Source: Sphingopyxis sp. JAI108 (GTDB lineage: Bacteria > Pseudomonadota > Alphaproteobacteria > Sphingomonadales > Sphingomonadaceae). From it: a DNA stretch of 64,000 nt. The notes under the pieces were generated by a model, which was not told the origin of the DNA, ran no database searches, and worked only from the letters and a program-made list of their open reading frames with translations. The first letter of the stretch is position 1, and the number at the start of each line of letters is the position of its first letter. A program made the translations under genes and the position numbers. Where the stretch lies: assembly GCF_013410105.1 (NCBI RefSeq), contig NZ_JACCCJ010000005.1:1-64000 (forward strand), written 5' to 3'. Positions 9,536 to 17,961 of this stretch are shown here, piece by piece.

Positions 9536-10938
9536 GCCGCAACCTCGCGCACGTCGGCGAGGTGGCCGGCAATCGCCGCGGCCGCCGCCATCGCGGGGCT
9601 CATCAGGTGCGTGCGGCCGCCCCGGCCCTGCCGCCCCTCGAAATTGCGGTTCGAAGTCGAGGCGCAGCGTTCGCCGGGCTGGAGGCGGTCGGCATTCATC
9701 GCGACGCACATCGAGCAGCCCGCATGACGCCATTCGAAGCCGGCGTCAGTGAAGATGCGGTCGAGACCCTCGGCCTCGGCCTGCCGCTTCACTGCGGTTG
9801 ATCCGGGCACGACAATCGCGCGGGTGGTCGAGGCGACGCGGCGCCCGGAGGCGACTTCGGCGGCTATACGCAAATCCTCGATCCGGCCGTTGGTGCAGGA
9901 CCCGATGAAGACGTGATCGACCGAGATGTCGCAAAGCGCCATCCCCGGCGTCAGGCCCATATAGGCGAGCGCGCGGCGGCGGCGCTGCGCCTCGCTTTCG
10001 TCTTCGGCCTCGTCGGGGTGCGGCACGCGCGCATCGATGGCGATCGCATCTTGCGGGCTGGTGCCCCAGGTAACTTGAGGGGCGAGGCCGGTGACGTCGA
10101 GCGTCAGCGAGCGATCATAGGCGGCGCCGGCATCGCTTGCCAGCGATCGCCAGTAATCGACCGCCCGGTACCACATCGCGCCCGATGGCGCGTAGGGCCG
10201 GCCGCGCAGCCATGCGAAGGTCGTCGCGTCGGGCGCCACCATGCCGATACGCGCGCCGGCCTCGATCGACATGTTGCACAGGGTCATTCGGGCTGCCATT
10301 GGCATCGCCTCGACCGCTGCGCCGCGATATTCGATTGCATGGCCCGCCGCGAAGCCGGTGCCGTGGCGCCCTATGAGCGCGAGCGCCAAATCCTTTGCAC
10401 CGACCCATGGGCCAGGCGTGCCCTCGATACGAATTTCGAGCGTCCGTGCCCGTTGTTGCACCAGGCATTGGGTGGCAATCACCGTTGCGCAGTCGCTGGC
10501 GCCGATCCCGAACGCCAGCGCGCCGAACGCGCCGTGGGTCGATGTATGGCTGTCGCCGCACGCCAATGTAATGCCGGGTAGCGTCAAGCCCTGTTCGGGA
10601 CCGATGACATGGACGATGCCCTGTCTTGCATCCTCAAGGTCGATGTGGGCGATGCCGAAGTCGCGGGCGTTGATCTTGAGCGCCGCGATCTGCGCCTCGG
10701 CGAGAGCATCGACGATCGGCCCACCGCGCGCGTCGGTCGGGACGGCATGGTCGGGCACCGCCAAATGCGTTTCAGCCCGTCGTGCGGCGCGACCGCTTTC
10801 GCGCAGCGCCGCGAACGACTGGTGGGTGCTCGTTTCCTGCAACAGATGGCGGTCGACATAGATCAGCGCCGATCCATCGCCGAAGTCGCGTACGACATGC
10901 GCGTCCCACAATTTCTGATACAGGGTGCGGCCGCTCAT
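9532..10938 (-). CDS. LeuC-like large subunit (copy 2)
   Basis: 468 aa, 4Fe-4S subunit. Cluster ligands are intact: Cys348 (FIGSCTNGR), Cys408 and Cys411 (GCSMCVAMN). The [21 protein letters not shown] stretch is present. N-terminus [12 protein letters not shown] is typical of bacterial LeuC and gives the start at 10938, which overlaps the dehydrogenase stop. The copy-1 and copy-2 pairs share an N-terminal LWDAHVV/IWDAHVV pattern but differ through much of their length. Hydrates or isomerises an unsaturated dicarboxylate, most likely a catabolic intermediate. Confidence 0.92.
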   Translation of the reverse strand: MSGRTLYQKLWDAHVVRDFGDGSALIYVDRHLLQETSTHQSFAALRESGRAARRAETHLAVPDHAVPTDARGGPIVDALAEAQIAALKINARDFGIAHIDLEDARQGIVHVIGPEQGLTLPGITLACGDSHTSTHGAFGALAFGIGASDCATVIATQCLVQQRARTLEIRIEGTPGPWVGAKDLALALIGRHGTGFAAGHAIEYRGAAVEAMPMAARMTLCNMSIEAGARIGMVAPDATTFAWLRGRPYAPSGAMWYRAVDYWRSLASDAGAAYDRSLTLDVTGLAPQVTWGTSPQDAIAIDARVPHPDEAEDESEAQRRRRALAYMGLTPGMALCDISVDHVFIGSCTNGRIEDLRIAAEVASGRRVASTTRAIVVPGSTAVKRQAEAEGLDRIFTDAGFEWRHAGCSMCVAMNADRLQPGERCASTSNRNFEGRQGRGGRTHLMSPAMAAAAAIAGHLADVREVAA

Positions 10939-11960
10939 CGCGCGCCGCCGATATCGATGAGGAATCGGCCGATGTCTTTCGCTTCCTCGCCCGCAAGGCG
11001 CGTAAAAGCGTCCGCCGCGCATTCGAGCGGAAAGCGGCCGCTGACGGTCGATTGCAGGCTGAGCTTACCGCTGGCGATCAAGTCCATCGCCCTTGCCTGA
11101 TGGTGTCCGGCGCGCACGCCGACGATGCGCAGTTCGCGGTCGACGACGTCCCAACTGGTCAGCGGCAATTGCCCGCCGCCGGTGAGCGCGACGATCGCGC
11201 CCGGCGCCGCGACGGCAAAGGCCTGAGCCATGCCCCAGTCGGATGCCGTCGTCTCGATGATCGCGGGAAAACCGCCGGGGCGATGCGCCATGGCGCGCGG
11301 CGCGAGGTCTTCGCCATGATGGGCGATTGACAGTGCCACCGCGCCCAATCCCGCTGCAAGCTTGGAGCGCCCGCCTGTTCCGCCGAGCGCGGTGACGTGC
11401 AGGTCCAGTGCGATCGCGGTTGCGATCGCGCCCAGTCCCATCGCCCCGACGCCGACGACTGCAACGTTATCGCCGGCGTCGAGACCCATTTGTTCATAAG
11501 CGTTGAGCGCATCGACGATGCCTGCGAGCATCGCCGCATCCTCGAACGCCACATTGTCCGGCAGCACGGCAAGTTTGCGCGCGGATACCAGCGTATATTC
11601 CTCGCAGCACGTCTGGCGGACGAGGGTGGCAAACGCCGGATCGAGGCACAGGTTGGTGCGGCCCGACGTGCAATTGGCGCAGCCCCCACAATGATCGAGC
11701 GCCAGCGCGGCGACCCGGTCGCCCGGCGCCAATCCCCCGACGCCGGGGCCGCAGGATTCGACGATTCCCGAAAAATCGGCCCCGATGCCGACCGGATATG
11801 CGGAGACATAGCGGCCATGGCGGTTCAGATAAGTCCCGACATCGGTGCCATATGGCGCATAGGTCATGACGCGCACCAGGACCTGGCCCGGCCCAGGGAC
11901 GGGCACGGGCAGGTCGACGATCCGAAGATCGCCCGGTCCGAAAAGGCGCGCAGCGCGCAT
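10935..11960 (-). CDS. Medium-chain (zinc-type) dehydrogenase/reductase lacking the catalytic zinc ligands
   Basis: 341 aa MDR protein with a GroES-like N-domain and a Rossmann domain ([17 protein letters not shown], about residues 165-182). The structural-zinc lobe keeps all four cysteines (Cys91, 94, 97, 105). The catalytic zinc site is lost: the usual CGTD motif reads YGTD (Tyr37) and the GHE motif reads GAD (Ala61). It may therefore work like a zinc-independent reductase (quinone- or enoyl-reductase type) rather than as an alcohol dehydrogenase. Stop and start overlap neighbours by 1-4 bases within the operon. Confidence 0.85.
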   Translation of the reverse strand: MRAARLFGPGDLRIVDLPVPVPGPGQVLVRVMTYAPYGTDVGTYLNRHGRYVSAYPVGIGADFSGIVESCGPGVGGLAPGDRVAALALDHCGGCANCTSGRTNLCLDPAFATLVRQTCCEEYTLVSARKLAVLPDNVAFEDAAMLAGIVDALNAYEQMGLDAGDNVAVVGVGAMGLGAIATAIALDLHVTALGGTGGRSKLAAGLGAVALSIAHHGEDLAPRAMAHRPGGFPAIIETTASDWGMAQAFAVAAPGAIVALTGGGQLPLTSWDVVDRELRIVGVRAGHHQARAMDLIASGKLSLQSTVSGRFPLECAADAFTRLAGEEAKDIGRFLIDIGGAR

Positions 11961-12715
11961 CAGGCCGCTCGGTCCGGCGCGAAAAGCCAGAGGATGAGCC
12001 GGCAGCCATTCTCGCTCGACAGCGCGCCGAAAACCTCGGTACCCGCGGGCCCGGCGCTATAGTCGCCGACTGCGAAATCCGCTTTTTCGCCCTTTACGCC
12101 GCCATCGAGTAAGCAGGCTTCCCATGCTGCGGGGCGCCCGGTCCCGCTCGCCGTCCAGCCGGCGGGAATATCGACCATCACCGTCCGTGCCCCGTCGCGC
12201 GCATCGGTCGACAGCGGCCGGATGCGCCATTCGGCAGGGAATTCGGGGTCGGCGATCCATTCGACCTCGTCGACCGGCAGGCTGTAAAGGTGACCGCGGC
12301 CATCGTCATAGGCGGGGAGGGGATATTCGTCCGGCTCGTCTGGCTCGTGGATCAAGAGCAGGGCAAGCGGACCGTCGCTGCGGATCAATGCGGTCGCACC
12401 CTCTTCGGCGCGTTCGTCATGTCCGTGGACAACCTGCGCGGGACGATAGAAATAGTCGCCGGCCTTCCAGTAATGCGTCCCCCCCACGGTCACCGACCCG
12501 GAGAGCATAAACACTTCCTCGAACGCGTGATGATAATGGGCGATGCCGCCGCCGTGCCAGCCAACGGGGATGTTCACCAGCGCGGTGACATAGCCCGACG
12601 CTTCGTCATAGCCGAGCCGCTTGCGCGTGATGCCATGCGTTCCGAGCGCCTCCCACTCGATTTCCGAGGGGCGGATGCGGGTGAGCGGCTCGGCGATCAT
12701 CTGAGGGGCGGCCAT
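11960..12715 (-). CDS. Bicupin protein (one metal-binding, one degenerate cupin domain)
   Basis: 251 aa with two cupin repeats. The first repeat has metal-binding motif 1 (AHYHHAFEEVF, three His and a Glu) and the His of motif 2 (RPAQVVHGH). The second repeat (about residues 140-250) shows no matching His/Glu set. Such proteins resemble the ChrR-like or ring-cleavage dioxygenase cupins; an Fe- or Mn-dependent dioxygenase, isomerase or decarboxylase role is possible but not proven. It lies between the MDR gene and the racemase/decarboxylase-fold gene in the operon. A start at 12715 leaves a 2-nt gap to the previous stop. Confidence 0.75.
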   Translation of the reverse strand: MAAPQMIAEPLTRIRPSEIEWEALGTHGITRKRLGYDEASGYVTALVNIPVGWHGGGIAHYHHAFEEVFMLSGSVTVGGTHYWKAGDYFYRPAQVVHGHDERAEEGATALIRSDGPLALLLIHEPDEPDEYPLPAYDDGRGHLYSLPVDEVEWIADPEFPAEWRIRPLSTDARDGARTVMVDIPAGWTASGTGRPAAWEACLLDGGVKGEKADFAVGDYSAGPAGTEVFGALSSENGCRLILWLFAPDRAA

Positions 12716-12717
12716 GA

Positions 12718-13485
12718 TCAAAACTCGCTCATCAGGCGGCCAAAGCCGTGGACGCGCTCCCCGATCCCGTTGGCGCGCAGCGCGTGCCAATAGGTGGCGG
12801 TGTTGATCGCGATGACGGGCTTGCCGAGCCACAGTTCGGCGGCGGCGGCGGCGCGCATCGCCGAGATATTGGTACCGCACTGGATGATCGCGTCGACATC
12901 GTCGCCGTCGAGGGCCTTGAAGGTGTCGATGATCCGCCGCTCCGACACTTCGGCGATTGCGGTCCACGACGGGCATTGCAGCGGAATGTCGCGCACCGTT
13001 TCATAGCCGTGATCCGACAGGAAATTGCGGACCTCTGCGTTGGCCGTCGGATAATAGGGCGAGAAGAAAGCGACCTTTTTGATGCCGCCATATGCCGCGA
13101 GCGCCGCAGCGGTGGCTTCGGACCCGGTCGATACGCCCAGGCCCGAGACCTGCTCGACATTCTCGCGCCATTTGACCGCCCCCTCGGCCCCGCCGAAGAA
13201 TGTGACCGCCGACATGCCCATGACAAGATAGTTGGGCTTGCAGGTCAGCACGCCCTTCACGGTCTCGATCGTGTTGTCGCTGATCTCCCACGCTCCGGCC
13301 ATGAAGCTTTCGTTCGACACCGCCTTGGTGTCGTTGACGACGATGCGGCTGTAGTGATTGGTCACGCCATGGACGCGCAGATCGTCGAAATCGGGCTGCA
13401 CGACCGTGTTGGTCGATGGGCCAAGGACGCCGAACTTGATGCGATAGCCGAGCTGGTCGGCGTTGGGACGATCTTGACCTGTCAT
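12718..13485 (-). CDS. Asp/Glu racemase-fold enzyme, arylmalonate-decarboxylase/maleate-isomerase-like
   Basis: 255 aa. The N-terminal GVLGPSTNTVVQPD and the C-terminal VHGFGRLMSEF resemble arylmalonate decarboxylase and maleate isomerase. The C-terminal catalytic cysteine is present (Cys203 in IIQCGTNIS). The first cysteine, needed by two-base racemases and by maleate isomerase, is absent: the equivalent loop reads VMGMSAVTFFGG (Gly90-Met91-Ser92), as in the one-cysteine arylmalonate decarboxylases. I therefore favour decarboxylation of a malonate-type acid, or a one-sided isomerisation. A GGAG box lies 8 nt before the ATG, which overlaps the monooxygenase stop. Confidence 0.8.
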   Translation of the reverse strand: MTGQDRPNADQLGYRIKFGVLGPSTNTVVQPDFDDLRVHGVTNHYSRIVVNDTKAVSNESFMAGAWEISDNTIETVKGVLTCKPNYLVMGMSAVTFFGGAEGAVKWRENVEQVSGLGVSTGSEATAAALAAYGGIKKVAFFSPYYPTANAEVRNFLSDHGYETVRDIPLQCPSWTAIAEVSERRIIDTFKALDGDDVDAIIQCGTNISAMRAAAAAELWLGKPVIAINTATYWHALRANGIGERVHGFGRLMSEF

Positions 13486-14678
13486 TGGATCTTCTCCGCG
13501 TCTTCAAGGCTTTCGAACATCGCCTGGCGCAGCAGATACTGGCGGCGCTGGGCAGGGTCGGCGTGAATAGCGGCCATGCGGTCGAGCCGCGCGCGATGCG
13601 ACTCGCCGGCGCCCTGTTCGATGAAGGCCTTGTTGGCGATCGTCTGCGCCTGGATGAATTCGCGCGTCGCGTGACGGCGCTGGCGGTCGAACAGGCCTAT
13701 CAGTTCGGCGTCGCCGCCCTTGCGCAGGATCCTCCACAACTTGTCGGCGAGGTTCCAGGCATCGTGGATGCCGCTGTTCATACCGAAGCCGCCCAACGGA
13801 TTGTTCAAGTGCGCGGCATCGCCGATCAGCATCACGCGGCCGCGCGCAAAGCTCTCGGCGACGCGCTGGTGGACGCGATAGATGGCGCGGTGCGAGGTTT
13901 CGACGCGGTGCCCGGGAACGATCCGCTCAAACACTTCGGCGGCGCGCGCGTCGGATTTCAGCAGTTCATCGCTGTCGTCGACGCTGGCCGGCACCAGAAT
14001 GCGCCACAAGGCCGGGACTCGCAGCAGCACGAGCCATTCGTCGGGGTCGGAGATGTAATTAACGTGCGCAAGGTCAGTGATAACCGTTTCGATCGGAAAG
14101 CTGGTCGAAAGGCTCAGGAATTTCTCGTCATAAGTGAAGCCGTCGAACTCGACGCCGATCTGCTTGCGCACCACCGATCGCGAGCCGTCGGCGCCAATCA
14201 GGAATTTCGCACGCACCTGTTCGTGCGCGCCATCCTTGTTCTCGAAGGTCGCTGTTACGCCTTCGCTATCCTGCTCGACCGCGACAAGGCGGGTGTTGAA
14301 GCGCACCTCGGCATTGGGGAGCTGGGGCAGCCGCTCGGTGAGCAGCAGCGACATATAATGTTGTTCGCATTGCAGGCGGAATGGGAAGCGCGCGCGGTCG
14401 GCGATTTCGCCCAGATCGAACTCGATATGCTCGCCGCTGCGACGGTCACGCATTTGATATATGGGCGCCTTCAATCCCCGATCGATCAGCGGCTGGGCCG
14501 CATCGATTTCATCGAGCATGTCCAGCGTCGCTGCATGGAAGGTCGATGCGCGCAAGTCGTGCGCGCACGTCTCCTCGGCTTCACAGATGATCACGTCGAT
14601 TCCCATCGCCGCCAGCCGCGCCGCGGCTACCGATCCTACCGGACCGGCCCCGGCGATAATTACTTCCGTCTGTTGCAC
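13482..14678 (-). CDS. FAD-dependent aromatic-ring-type monooxygenase
   Basis: 398 aa, PHBH-like flavoprotein hydroxylase. FAD-binding GAGPVGSVAAARLAAMG at the N-terminus, the internal FLIGADGSRSVVR (DG motif), and the C-terminal GRVMLIGDAAHLNNPLGGFGMNSG (GD motif) are all present. The start is a GTG at 14678 preceded by AGGGTGG; upstream in-frame sequence has no family similarity and contains an operator. As first gene of the 13-gene operon it probably does the initial hydroxylation of the substrate with NAD(P)H and O2. No aromatic substrate can be named from sequence alone. Confidence 0.9.
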   Translation of the reverse strand: MQQTEVIIAGAGPVGSVAAARLAAMGIDVIICEAEETCAHDLRASTFHAATLDMLDEIDAAQPLIDRGLKAPIYQMRDRRSGEHIEFDLGEIADRARFPFRLQCEQHYMSLLLTERLPQLPNAEVRFNTRLVAVEQDSEGVTATFENKDGAHEQVRAKFLIGADGSRSVVRKQIGVEFDGFTYDEKFLSLSTSFPIETVITDLAHVNYISDPDEWLVLLRVPALWRILVPASVDDSDELLKSDARAAEVFERIVPGHRVETSHRAIYRVHQRVAESFARGRVMLIGDAAHLNNPLGGFGMNSGIHDAWNLADKLWRILRKGGDAELIGLFDRQRRHATREFIQAQTIANKAFIEQGAGESHRARLDRMAAIHADPAQRRQYLLRQAMFESLEDAEKIQ

Positions 14679-14767
14679 TGACCACCCTCTTGCGACGCAG
14701 CGCCAGCGCGCCGCCGTTGCCGTGACTTTCAGGTGCGGGCTATCGGTTTGCCACTGCGCCGTGGCCA

Positions 14768-14786
14768 TTTGTTCGCCTGACGAATA
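14768..14786. promoter_or_regulatory. Putative IclR operator 1 (divergent monooxygenase operon / iclR)
   Basis: Palindrome-like TTTGTTCGCCTGACGAATA. Its 13-nt core TTCGCCTGACGAA recurs exactly on the opposite strand at 16937-16955, with close versions at 20157-20175 and 24861-24879. It lies 90 bp before the monooxygenase GTG and 64 bp before the regulator ATG, a good position for control of both. Confidence 0.75.
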
Positions 14787-14849
14787 TGATAGCCCGACGC
14801 TCGCTTGCGGCGCGGTCGCCGTGCTAGCCTCACAAAGGTGGGAAGATTG

Positions 14850-15638
14850 ATGGATCAGGAAAACAGCATCCGCTCGATTTCGCGCGCGCTCGCAGTGCTG
14901 CGCGCGATTAACCGGACCGGCTCGCTGACGTTGACCGAGATCGCGCAAGCGACCGAGGTCCCGTATCCCACGGCGCTGCGTATCGTGCGCGCGCTGGTGG
15001 AAGAGGGAGTGATCGAGCGCGAACCCGACCGTAAGCGTTATCGGCCGACGGCGCTGATCCAGGGGCTGTCTTATGGCTTCCAGAACCATGACGAGTTAGT
15101 GGTGACCGCGCGCCCGCACATCGTCGCGCTGACGCAAAAGGTCCATTGGCCGATCAGCATCGTGACGCGCGTCGGCAACGCGATGGTCGTACGCGATTCG
15201 ACGAGCACCCAGACGCCGCTCACCTTCAATCATTATTATCCGGGCTGGCAGGTCCCGCTGACCGTATCCGCGTCAGGGCGCGTGTTTCTTGCGCATTCGT
15301 CGCCGGAAGTGCGGAAGGAACTGATCGCCTATTATCGCACTGACGCGGCCGGCGCGGAAGCTGCGACGCTGACGGCGTTCGAAGAGCAGGGCGAGGCGGA
15401 ACGGATAGTGGCGCAAGGCTATGCCGCAGTCGCCCGCACCGGCTATTCGGCGAACCCCGGTCGCACCTCGTCGATCGCGGTTCCGCTGTTCATCGGCGAC
15501 GCGCTGTTGGGCACCTTGACCCTGGTGTTTTTCGCTGCCGCGATGCCGCTTTCGGAGGCGGTGGATCGCTTCGTCGCGCCACTGCGTGAGGCGGCGGCGC
15601 GGATCGGTGCCGACATGCTGAAGCGTGCGCCGTCCTGA
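14850..15638 (+). CDS. IclR-family transcriptional regulator
   Basis: 262 aa. N-terminal winged HTH (about residues 5-65, SISRALAVLRAINR then TLTEIAQATEVPYPTALRIVRAL) and a C-terminal effector-binding domain with the typical GYSANPGRTSSIAVPLF segment. A GGTGGGAAG box precedes the ATG at 14850. It diverges from the 13-gene operon and the intergenic region holds operator 1. It probably controls the whole island through the four related palindromes; whether it represses or activates cannot be told. Confidence 0.9.
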   Translation: MDQENSIRSISRALAVLRAINRTGSLTLTEIAQATEVPYPTALRIVRALVEEGVIEREPDRKRYRPTALIQGLSYGFQNHDELVVTARPHIVALTQKVHWPISIVTRVGNAMVVRDSTSTQTPLTFNHYYPGWQVPLTVSASGRVFLAHSSPEVRKELIAYYRTDAAGAEAATLTAFEEQGEAERIVAQGYAAVARTGYSANPGRTSSIAVPLFIGDALLGTLTLVFFAAAMPLSEAVDRFVAPLREAAARIGADMLKRAPS

Positions 15639-16865
15639 TCAGCCGGCAACCACGCCGTCGTCGCGAATGATCGCGATACGGCGGAACGCCAGCGTCGCTA
15701 GGATCGAAACGATCAGCAGGCCGCAGCACAGGATGAAAGCCATCTGATAACTGCCGAAGCGGTCGGCGGCCGATGCCGCGATCCACACGCCGCTGCCGGA
15801 GGCAATCGCCTCGAACACGATAAAACCCCCGGCGATCCGCCCGAGGTTTGGCCCCGCGAAGACTTCCGAAATGACGACCTGCGTCAGGACATAGCATCCG
15901 GCCCAGCCGAGTCCGAGCAGTATGAGGCCTGCAAAGACGATCGACGGCATTGCCAGACTGAGGATAGCGGCGCCGGCGAGCAGCACGCACTGTTGGCTGG
16001 TCCAGACCGCGTGGACGCCCCATCGTTCGGCCGCGATGCCGACCAGCACCTTGCCGACCAGGCCGACGACGAAGACGGTGCTGACCCCGGTGGCGGTCAG
16101 CCGCGCCGACAGGCCGATGTCCTGCAGATAAAGGAAGAGATTGAGCAGGAAGGCGGTCGAGGAAAAGAAAGTCGCAAAGATCGCGACGAGCAGCAGCGCG
16201 ACGACGACCGGCGAGCGGCGATACTGCGTCACGAGCTGTACCGGAACCGGCGGTGCGGGGTTGAGCGTCTCGCCGACGCGGAGCCGCGGCAGCAGAAACG
16301 CGACGATCGGCAGCAGCAGCAGCGGCAGCACGGCGAGGCCGGTCAGTACCTGTCGCCAGTCATATTGTTCGAGCGCGAGGACGATCAGGCTCGGAAAGAT
16401 TGCCGAGCCGATGCTGGTCCCCGACAGCGCCACCGATATGGCGAGCGCGCGCTTTTCGTTGAAGCATTGGCGCACCATCAGCACGACGATGACGACATGC
16501 GCGCTGGCGTAACACATGCCGAGCAGGGCGTAGAGGAGATAGATCTGGCCGATTGTTTGCGCGTGACCATAGAGGGCAAGCGCGATCGCCAGCAGCGCGA
16601 GACCTGACAAGACGATCGTTCGCGGCGCGACGCGCGCGGTCAGGAAGCCGATGCCAAGGCCCGAAAGGCCCGACGCCATCAGGAAGATGCTTTCGCGCAG
16701 CTTCAGGTCGGCGCGCGAAATGTCCAGGCTTTCAAGCAGGGTCGTGTCGAGCGCGGGCAGGCCCGACGTGATAACGCCGTGGCAGACCGTCATCACCAGC
16801 AGCAGGGCGGACACTACCACCCAGCCGCTCCGCTCGCGTTTCATCGTGTCTGCCATGCTTGCCAA
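15639..16865 (-). CDS. MFS transporter
   Basis: 408 aa, about 12 hydrophobic segments, with the MFS inter-helix motif degenerate (GFLTARVAPRTIV). It ends directly against the iclR stop (0 bp, convergent) and its start region faces operator 2. Likely the inner-membrane carrier for the island's substrate, working with the TonB receptor that would bring it across the outer membrane (inference). The first ATG is at 16865; a second at 16856 (MADTMKRERSG) is equally possible because neither has a clear ribosome-binding site. Confidence 0.85.
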   Translation of the reverse strand: MASMADTMKRERSGWVVVSALLLVMTVCHGVITSGLPALDTTLLESLDISRADLKLRESIFLMASGLSGLGIGFLTARVAPRTIVLSGLALLAIALALYGHAQTIGQIYLLYALLGMCYASAHVVIVVLMVRQCFNEKRALAISVALSGTSIGSAIFPSLIVLALEQYDWRQVLTGLAVLPLLLLPIVAFLLPRLRVGETLNPAPPVPVQLVTQYRRSPVVVALLLVAIFATFFSSTAFLLNLFLYLQDIGLSARLTATGVSTVFVVGLVGKVLVGIAAERWGVHAVWTSQQCVLLAGAAILSLAMPSIVFAGLILLGLGWAGCYVLTQVVISEVFAGPNLGRIAGGFIVFEAIASGSGVWIAASAADRFGSYQMAFILCCGLLIVSILATLAFRRIAIIRDDGVVAG

Positions 16866-16936
16866 TGCTGTGCCCTTCTTTCGCGGGAGAGGGAAGGATG
16901 ATCGCTATGCGGTGGCGGCGCTACACCGTCGTCACC

Positions 16937-16955
16937 ACTGTTCGTCAGGCGAATA
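16937..16955. promoter_or_regulatory. Putative IclR operator 2 (divergent MFS / lyase)
   Basis: ACTGTTCGTCAGGCGAATA; its reverse complement contains the same 13-nt core as operator 1. It lies about 72-81 bp before the MFS start and 102 bp before the lyase start in a 191-bp divergent region. Confidence 0.7.
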
Positions 16956-17056
16956 TTTCCGGCTCGCCGAATTGTCGATGACCGGGGCGGCCATAGAAGC
17001 AGGGGCGCTCGATCCGGCCCCATGACGCGGCCCGGCGGGCACATGGAGCATAATCT

Positions 17057-17920
17057 ATGGCATATCCCGGTTTGCGCGCCCGGCTTGCGGCAGGTGATTT
17101 TATTGTGGCCCCCGGCATTCAGGACATGATCACCGCCGTCCTTGCCAACGACGTCGGCTTCGACGCCGTCTATGGCTCGGGCTATTGGCTGACGGCATCC
17201 GCGCACGGCCTGCCCGATGCAGGCATCGCCTCGGTGACCCAGATGGTCGACCGCATGGCAACGCTGGTCGAGATATCCAATGCGCCGGTGATCGCCGACG
17301 CCGACACCGGCTATGGCGGCCTGCTCAACGTCCATCATACCGTCCGCGCCTATGAAAAGGCCGGGGTCGCCGCGCTCCAGCTCGAGGATCAGGAGTTTCC
17401 GAAAAAGTGCGGTCACACGCCGGGCAAGCGGATCGTGTCTGCCGAAGAAATGGTGGAGCGCATCCAGGTCGCGCGCGATGCGCGCGGCAGCGACGACCTC
17501 ATCATTATTGCGCGCACCGACGCGCGGCAGATCGAAGGTATGGATGGCGTGATGCGCCGGATGGAAGCCTATACGAAGGCAGGCGCAGACGTGCTGTTCC
17601 CCGAAGCCCTGGTTTCCGAAGAGGAAATGGCCTCGGTGTGCGCCGCTTTCGACCAGCCGGTGCTGGCCAACATGGCGTCGGGCGGCGTGACGCCGATCCT
17701 GTCGACCGACCGGCTGCAGGCGCTCGGCTTTTCTATCGCGATCTTCCCGGCGCTCGCCAGCCTCGCGGCGGCGGCGGCGGCGCATGCGGCGCTTACCGCG
17801 CTCAAGGACAAGGGCACCGGTACCGATCCAGCCGTCCCGCTCTACGACTTCCGCCGTTTTTGCGAGCAGATCGGCTTCAGCGACGTGTGGGATTTCGAAA
17901 AACGCTGGGCGCGCGACTGA
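17057..17920 (+). CDS. Isocitrate lyase/PEP mutase-family C-C lyase
   Basis: 287 aa. It has the metal-binding Asp81 and Asp83 in ADADTGYGG and the lyase signature KKCGH (residues 116-120) with the catalytic cysteine, which separates true lyases (methylisocitrate, dimethylmalate, oxaloacetate-hydrolase group) from PEP mutases. A GGAG box sits before the ATG. It is followed after 41 bp by the HisD-type dehydrogenase, and the two form an operon closed by a terminator. In this context cleavage of a 2-alkyl- or 2,3-dialkylmalate made by a LeuCD-like pair into pyruvate or oxaloacetate plus a short acid is attractive (inference). Confidence 0.88.
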   Translation: MAYPGLRARLAAGDFIVAPGIQDMITAVLANDVGFDAVYGSGYWLTASAHGLPDAGIASVTQMVDRMATLVEISNAPVIADADTGYGGLLNVHHTVRAYEKAGVAALQLEDQEFPKKCGHTPGKRIVSAEEMVERIQVARDARGSDDLIIIARTDARQIEGMDGVMRRMEAYTKAGADVLFPEALVSEEEMASVCAAFDQPVLANMASGGVTPILSTDRLQALGFSIAIFPALASLAAAAAAHAALTALKDKGTGTDPAVPLYDFRRFCEQIGFSDVWDFEKRWARD

Positions 17921-17961
17921 GCCGCGCCCTGGATTGAACGAACAGATATCAGGAGGAACAT

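Noticed and set aside
8298..14678. Aerobic nicotinate (nic) cluster
   Set aside because: FAD hydroxylase, racemase-fold and isochorismatase-like genes recall NicC/NicE/NicF, but the racemase-fold protein lacks the first cysteine of maleate isomerase and NicX/NicD/NicAB are not visible.
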